Positions 56,093 through 60,291 of a DNA stretch of 60,291 nt are shown here, one piece after another. Source of the DNA: Streptomyces zinciresistens K42. GTDB taxonomy: Bacteria > Actinomycetota > Actinomycetes > Streptomycetales > Streptomycetaceae. Position numbers and translations under genes: made by a program. The stretch is from positions 1 through 60,291 of the forward strand of contig NZ_AGBF01000027.1 of assembly GCF_000225525.1 (NCBI RefSeq), given 5' to 3'. The first letter of the stretch is position 1. Each line of letters begins with the position of its first letter. Under the pieces are notes generated by a model. The model saw nothing but the letters and a program-made list of their open reading frames with translations, was not told the DNA's origin and searched no databases.

Positions 56093-58231
56093 TCACCCGG
56101 GGGCGGGCCCCGGCTCGTTGACACAGCGATCACGCAGCGCTCGAAGGTGACGGACGTGGTAGCGGGCGTTCTCGCCCGCGAGCGCGTCGATCGCCTCGTC
56201 GATCAGCGGCAACGCCTCCGCCTGCCGCCCGGCACCGCGGTACGTCTCCGCCAGATCGGTGAGCGTGCGGGCCGTGTTGTACGGCTCCCTCTCGCGGAAG
56301 AACCCGAGAGCCGCCACCAGCAACTCCTCGGCCTCGTCCGGACGATGAAGGCCGTTCAGCGCGCGCCCCCGGTGCCGCTTCAGAAGGGCACGAGCACGGG
56401 GCTTGTCACGGTAGCCGTCGTCGCCGGGGCCGATCCGCTCCCAGATGCCGTCCGACTCGACGAACAGGTCGTGGGCATCGGGGAATCCCCACTGCCCCAG
56501 CCGCACAAGTCCCAGCGTCTCCACGGCGGTTGCCAGACCCCGCAGGTGTCCCGCCTGCCGCTCGGCCGCCGCAGCCGCCTCCGCCTGGATCCCGGCCTCG
56601 TCGAACCGTCGCGACTCGATCAGGGCCATCGCGTGCAGGGTGTGCATGCGCCCCGCCATCCGGGTGCCGGGACAGACGTCGTCAGCGACCCTCGTACCCA
56701 CCCGAAGCGCCGGGAGGATCTCCTCGTGGCGCCCGTCCTTCAACTGGAGGGCCCACAGGGCCTCGCAGAGCTGACACGCGGTGTCCCCGAGACGGTACTC
56801 CTCGGCAGCGAACACCGCCTGCACGAGGTTTCCCAGTTCGGTGCCGAGGGCGGTGACCGCCTCGCCCTTCGAGGCGTACGGCCCGGGAGGCAGCTCGGCG
56901 AACAGGGGCCCCACGTGCCAGCGTTCCGGCAGGGCGGCGCGATCGGCGCGCACCGCGAACGCCAACAGCCACTCCACCGCGCGCGTGACGGCCCTGGAGC
57001 AGGCGGGGATGCCGTCCTCCTGTGCGGCGGCCCGCTCGGCGTGCCGCCGCACGGCGGGACGGAAGCGGTAGCGGCCCGTGCCGGTTCCGGTCTCCTCGAC
57101 GAGCCCCTCCTCGGCGAACTCAGCGAGCAGCCGGGCGGCCTCGGCCTCCTCGACCTCGGCCATGGCCCCCGCCACGGCCGGGCTGAGCGCCGGCCACGGC
57201 CACAGCGCCGAAAGCCTGTACAGCCGGGCGGCGGTCGGCCCGAGCGTGCGGTACCGCTCCTGCGCGGCGGCGTGGGCGGGCTCGTTCCCGGACACGGTCG
57301 CAGTCCCCTCCTCTCCCAGGCGCGCTTCGAGCAGCGACGCGAACGTCCGCAACGCGTACGGGGATCCGCCGCATTGTTCGAGCACCTGCGCCAGCACGGC
57401 GCGGGCACGCGCTTCCTGAACGGTGCGCTTCCCCGCGACCTCGGTGAGCAGTTCGACGGCGTACTTCTCGGGCAGCGGCACCACCTCGACCGGTTCGGCG
57501 TCCGCCTGGGCGAGACGGCGGTGGGCGACGACGATGGTGAACACCCCGGGCGCCGAGGTGAGCAGCGGCGCCGCCTGTGCGGCACTCTGGACATGGTCGA
57601 GAACGATGAGCAGGCGCCGGTCCGCGACAAGCCGGCGGAAGAGATCCATCCGCTCCCCCAGACCCGGCGGGATGTCCTGCGGGCCCAACCCCAGGCTGCT
57701 CAGGGCTTGTCGGAGCGCCAGGGCAGGGTCCGGCACCCGGGCCAGGTCCACGTACAGTTGCCCGTCCGGATACCGCTGCAACTCGCGCCAGCCCCAGCGC
57801 AGGGCGAGTGAGGTGCCGCCCATCCCCTCGGGCCCGTACAGATGGACCCTGCGCGCACGTCCGTCGAACTTGCGCGACGCCTCGCGCGTAAGCCGCTTCA
57901 TCTGCTTGTCGCGATCGACGAAACCCCGGACGCCCTCGGGCAGTTGCGGCGAGGTACGGATGCGCGCCTGGATCAACGCCCTGCCGACCACCGCGTCCAC
58001 CTCGGCCAGCCCCCGCGCGTGCTCCGGACTGCGCAACGCCCCCTCGTACAACAGCCGGGCCAGTCCCTCCCACTCGGCGGGCCGCTCGGGGGCCGGCACC
58101 TCCCGCCCCGCGATCCGCCGCGCCAACCCGCCGATCATCAGGTACGCGTTCCGCCCCGCCTCGTTACCCATCCCCGCGCCCACGGCCCCCAGCATTGCCG
58201 TGACCGTCGCCAGCGATATGAGCTCCAGCAT
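56093..58231 (-). CDS. STAND (NB-ARC) NTPase with degenerate Walker A
   Basis: 712 residues. A hydrophobic N-terminus (MLELISLATVTAMLGAVGAG) is followed by helical residues to about 95 and then the NB-ARC domain. The P-loop reads GPEGMGGTS (133-141) with Gly139 where Lys is expected; Walker B is RRLLIVLDHVQSAAQA near 208. Winged-helix and TPR-like repeats make up the rest. Loss of the P-loop Lys should weaken ATP binding or hydrolysis, so it may work as a sensor or a scaffold. It is convergent with the split GT-B-like gene and overlaps its end by 29 bases. Start ATG 58231. Confidence 0.85.
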   Translation of the reverse strand: MLELISLATVTAMLGAVGAGMGNEAGRNAYLMIGGLARRIAGREVPAPERPAEWEGLARLLYEGALRSPEHARGLAEVDAVVGRALIQARIRTSPQLPEGVRGFVDRDKQMKRLTREASRKFDGRARRVHLYGPEGMGGTSLALRWGWRELQRYPDGQLYVDLARVPDPALALRQALSSLGLGPQDIPPGLGERMDLFRRLVADRRLLIVLDHVQSAAQAAPLLTSAPGVFTIVVAHRRLAQADAEPVEVVPLPEKYAVELLTEVAGKRTVQEARARAVLAQVLEQCGGSPYALRTFASLLEARLGEEGTATVSGNEPAHAAAQERYRTLGPTAARLYRLSALWPWPALSPAVAGAMAEVEEAEAARLLAEFAEEGLVEETGTGTGRYRFRPAVRRHAERAAAQEDGIPACSRAVTRAVEWLLAFAVRADRAALPERWHVGPLFAELPPGPYASKGEAVTALGTELGNLVQAVFAAEEYRLGDTACQLCEALWALQLKDGRHEEILPALRVGTRVADDVCPGTRMAGRMHTLHAMALIESRRFDEAGIQAEAAAAAERQAGHLRGLATAVETLGLVRLGQWGFPDAHDLFVESDGIWERIGPGDDGYRDKPRARALLKRHRGRALNGLHRPDEAEELLVAALGFFREREPYNTARTLTDLAETYRGAGRQAEALPLIDEAIDALAGENARYHVRHLRALRDRCVNEPGPAPG

Positions 58232-58666
58232 CCTGCGCTTCCCCGTCTCCACGCGCCACCCACCGGACGACGCACACCGGCCTGTAGGGCAACCGTATCC
58301 GGGAGACCCTGCACAACGGACGCACCCGCCACGACGAAGGGGGGTCTCGTACGGGGCGAGTTGAAGCACAGGACCAGAGCGAGCGCGCCCGCCATTCGAA
58401 CATCTCAGCCGTCACATCGCATCCGGTTCACCACCCCACCACCGCATCGCCCGCACCCTCATCCGCTCCCGCCGACCCGCGAATCGAGACGAGGTCCAAA
58501 GTGGCAGGGATGCACGAACGCCAGCCGCGCACCCTCCACCCCCTCAACGCAAAGAACTCGCAAAGCCACTCTTAACGCCCTGGTCAGAAAGAGCCCTCCC
58601 CGCAGACGCGGGGGTGTTCCGACATGGGAGCGACGGGTCTTTCGTCGTGCCCGCTGAGCCGGCTGG
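58232..58666. other. intergenic region with a CRISPR-like repeat
   Basis: No gene is seen. The only notable content is the solitary type I-E-like repeat at 58593-58621 and its leader-like left flank. Confidence 0.5.
58593..58621 (+). CRISPR. solitary type I-E-like CRISPR repeat
   Basis: 29 bases with the core CTCCCCGC-AGA-CGCGGGG and end GTGTTCCG, closely resembling actinobacterial I-E repeats. The left flank (GGTCAGAAAGA directly before) recalls the leader end of such arrays. No second repeat follows at about 61 bp, and no cas genes are in the window. Likely a relic or a chance hairpin. Confidence 0.35.
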
Positions 58667-59218
58667 TCAGTCGCGCCGATCCAGCAGCATCGCGCACAAC
58701 TCCGGCGCTCCCTCGAACGGCACCGTTTCGCCCACTGTGCGGTAGCCCCAACGCTCGTACAGCGCCCGCACCTTCAGGTGATCCTTGTGTACGAGCAGGG
58801 TCACCCGTTCCTCCGGGCGCTCGCGTACGAGTTCGTCGTGGATCTGCCGCGAGGCCCCTGTGCCGCGCCACGGCCCACGCACCATCAGCTCGGACAGGGC
58901 GAAGGTCCGTGTACCTGTCTCCGAAGCAAGCATCCCGGGCAGAGGCGGGGTCACCCTCTCCCACCACGTCGTGGCCCCACTGAGCGGCGCCCCGTACGCA
59001 TATCCGACAGGCTCGCCCTGGTCGTACCCGACGACGCACGCGAACCCGTCCTTCGACGACCAGCTGTCGACGAACTTGCTGAATGCCTCGCGCGGGGCGA
59101 GCGGATCATCAACGCCGGCGTACACCTCGTCGTGGACGTCCAAGAGGACCTCACGGATCGCGGCCACGTGCACATGCCGGTAGCGGCGCAATTCGAGTCC
59201 AGCGCGCATGTTGTTCAC
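58667..59218 (-). CDS. GNAT-family N-acetyltransferase
   Basis: A 183-residue acetyltransferase with the GNAT order: VVGYDQGEPVGYAYGAPLSG, then FALSELMVRGPWRGTGASRQ, where the R-G-x-G-A loop binds acetyl-CoA, and VHKDHLKVRALYERWGYRTV. Substrate unknown. ATG 59218, with ATG 59209 as alternative. Confidence 0.9.
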   Translation of the reverse strand: MNNMRAGLELRRYRHVHVAAIREVLLDVHDEVYAGVDDPLAPREAFSKFVDSWSSKDGFACVVGYDQGEPVGYAYGAPLSGATTWWERVTPPLPGMLASETGTRTFALSELMVRGPWRGTGASRQIHDELVRERPEERVTLLVHKDHLKVRALYERWGYRTVGETVPFEGAPELCAMLLDRRD

Positions 59219-59717
59219 GTACGTCCTCCCTGGCTGGCGTCGGTGACCCGCGCGAGGCGCGCGGTGATGCGACTGCTTGCGATATGCCCCGAGTGGACCG
59301 CCGAGGCAGTCGCGGCAGCCAGCTCACGGTCGAGCCCGGACTGTGGTTCACGTACGCCGACTCGGACGTCCCCGTCGTCACGCAGTGGGACGACGGCCGT
59401 GGTTCTGCTCCAGGTATCGGGCGACGAACCGCGTGGCGGCTGCGCCCGCGGGCTGCGGGACGCCTGTGTGCACGCCCTGACAGGCATTCAGGTGAGGTGG
59501 GCCCGGGGCACCGCTGCCGGGGTGCGATCGACGGGAACGGCGTGGTGGGCGGGTGTCTCGGCGCCGGGACCGGCACCTTTCCGGCGCTACCCCATCCGGT
59601 GGCATATGACCCCGCCAGTGTTATTCATATCACCCCATTTCCTATCTATCTCACTGTCCGGCTCTTGGTGCTGACCCGCCGTCACGAGTCCCTGAACCAA
59701 GTCGAGGAGAGTGGAAC
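59219..59717. other. 499-bp region without a clear gene
   Basis: Frames change without a recognisable protein; a stretch reading EPGLWFTYADSDVPVVTQWD and, in another frame, VVLLQVSGDEPRGGCARGLR may be an eroded gene. The right 80 bases (59620-59700) are AT-rich and hold the promoter of the next gene. Confidence 0.4.
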
Positions 59718-60291
59718 ATGAGGACACCGCCGCGATGGCGATCCGTTCTGGCGCCCACCGCCATGGCCGCCGCGCTCGCCGCTGCCGCGCTGGCGAGCGC
59801 GGGTGCCGCCTACGCCGAGGACCACGGCAGCCCGCACCCGTACCCGGACAAGCCGCACCAGGCGCACGCGCCGCAGGCGGCGTATCCGGCGAAGCCCGAC
59901 CACCCGGGCAAGCCCGCGTACCCGGCGAAGCCCGTGCGGCCGGACCGTCCCGCGCATCCCGTGAAGCCCGGATATCCGGAGAAGCCCGCGCATCCCGTGA
60001 AGCCCGCCAAGCCCGAGTACCCGGCGCACCCGGCCAAGCCGGTGAAGCCCGAGTATCCGGCCAAGCCCGCTCACCCCGCGAAGCCCGCGTACCCTGCCAA
60101 GCCCGCGAAGCCGGAGTACCCCAGCAAGCCCGCCAAGCCCGCATACCCTGCCAAGCCGGTGTACCCCGCCAAGCCCGCCCACCCGGCGAAGCCCGCGTAC
60201 CCGAGCAAGCCCGCCCACCCCGCGAAGCCCGCGAAGCCCGCGTACCCGGCCAAGCCCGCGTACCCTGCCAAGCCCGCGAAGCCGGAATACC
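59718..60291 (+). CDS. exported Lys-Pro repeat protein (partial at window end)
   Basis: At least 191 residues. A signal peptide (residues 1-33, ending AGAAYAED) is followed by repeats of the form Y/H-P-A/V/E-K-P (YPAKPAHPAKPAYP and so on) with no stop before the window ends. Prolines at every third position suggest an extended, polyproline-like stalk, rich in positive charge, suited to spanning the cell wall. ATG 59718 follows GAGGAGAGTGGA. A sorting signal may lie beyond the window. Confidence 0.85.
   Translation, partial: MRTPPRWRSVLAPTAMAAALAAAALASAGAAYAEDHGSPHPYPDKPHQAHAPQAAYPAKPDHPGKPAYPAKPVRPDRPAHPVKPGYPEKPAHPVKPAKPEYPAHPAKPVKPEYPAKPAHPAKPAYPAKPAKPEYPSKPAKPAYPAKPVYPAKPAHPAKPAYPSKPAHPAKPAKPAYPAKPAYPAKPAKPEY

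Larger units (their letters stand above)
54360..56121 (+). pseudogene. GT-B-like gene split at an 8-bp repeat tract (phase-variable candidate)
   Basis: The first half (GTG 54360 behind AGGAGGAG) encodes VTSATRLLDVLPLFRDDLRV and ends IISHGVGYNKIL; the second half encodes FGLSSEWLLAADGVPVADVL and GDPCFDRM, LHPNIWHGHG, LLAADAVLGDFGSVSYYAAA. Both align in order with the intact homologue at 51186, whose corresponding join is VLPHGVGFQKL...GDPCFDR. The halves are in different frames because of eight CAGCCGGG copies (54738-54801). Nine or six copies would join them. In the present state the second half could start at ATG 54709 instead. All else appears intact, so this may be an OFF allele and not a dead gene. 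A true frameshift pseudogene or a sequencing error in the repeat remain possible. Confidence 0.75.

Noticed and set aside
54709..56121. Independent gene starting at ATG 54709
   Set aside because: There is no Shine-Dalgarno and the first 25 residues are the repeat; homology to the intact paralogue shows the true protein starts at 54360.

Overview
The window reads as Streptomyces chromosome. GC content is very high, GTG starts and Shine-Dalgarno-led short operons are common, and the families are typical: large ATP-binding LuxR regulators, NB-ARC/STAND NTPases, SapA-like spore protein, IucA/IucC synthetases, and a Streptomyces-style allantoin locus. No rRNA, tRNA or complete CRISPR array was seen. 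Gene order resembles an S. coelicolor-like chromosome arm; this is a judgement from protein content, not from an alignment.

Layout. 1-4.6 kb: small regulators, short secreted proteins and a reductase, with an 8-bp tandem repeat and a decayed dehydrogenase end. 4.6-11.2 kb: allantoicase, allantoinase, the IclR regulator AllR, a MocA-like nucleotidyltransferase and malate synthase. 11.2-15.6 kb: two divergent IucA/IucC siderophore synthetases, one followed by a HipA-like kinase and a SelW-like protein. 15.6-25 kb: exported vWA protein pair, HxlR regulator and aminotransferase, a membrane protein with a small partner, phosphatase, thioesterase, SapA-like protein. 25.3-28.7 kb: a graveyard of IS1182, IS1380, IS3 and IS630 remnants around a truncated Cys/Trp-rich peptide. 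28.8-34.5 kb: urate operon (permease, 8-oxoguanine/guanine deaminase, uricase, HIU hydrolase, OHCU decarboxylase) with a HTH protein and a thiamine-binding-like protein. 34.7-40.6 kb: hydroxypyruvate isomerase, tartronate semialdehyde reductase, catalase, glyoxylate carboligase. 40.8-48.7 kb: zinc-ribbon protein, LAL regulator, trypsin-like protease, winged-helix protein, MerR regulator with a 39-codon partner. 49-58.2 kb: a probable conflict-type cluster of two STAND NTPases, two GT-B-like paralogues and a small motif-carrying protein. 58.6-60.3 kb: acetyltransferase and a Lys-Pro repeat exported protein cut by the window end.

How genes work together. Together the purine genes describe salvage of guanine and urate to allantoin, then to glyoxylate, which is taken into malate (AceB) or into glycerate (Gcl, Hyi, GarR); catalase next to them can remove the peroxide made by uricase. 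Seven promoters or divergent regions of this pathway share a palindrome TTCC-N7-GGAA, often repeated exactly 21 bp away, and four carry a second palindrome TTCAAC-N5-GTTGAA. Together these suggest one regulon governed by AllR plus a second factor.

The most unusual feature is in the conflict-type cluster. One GT-B-like gene is split at eight perfect copies of an 8-bp unit lying inside the coding sequence. Adding one copy or losing two would rejoin the two halves, as expected of a phase-variable gene.
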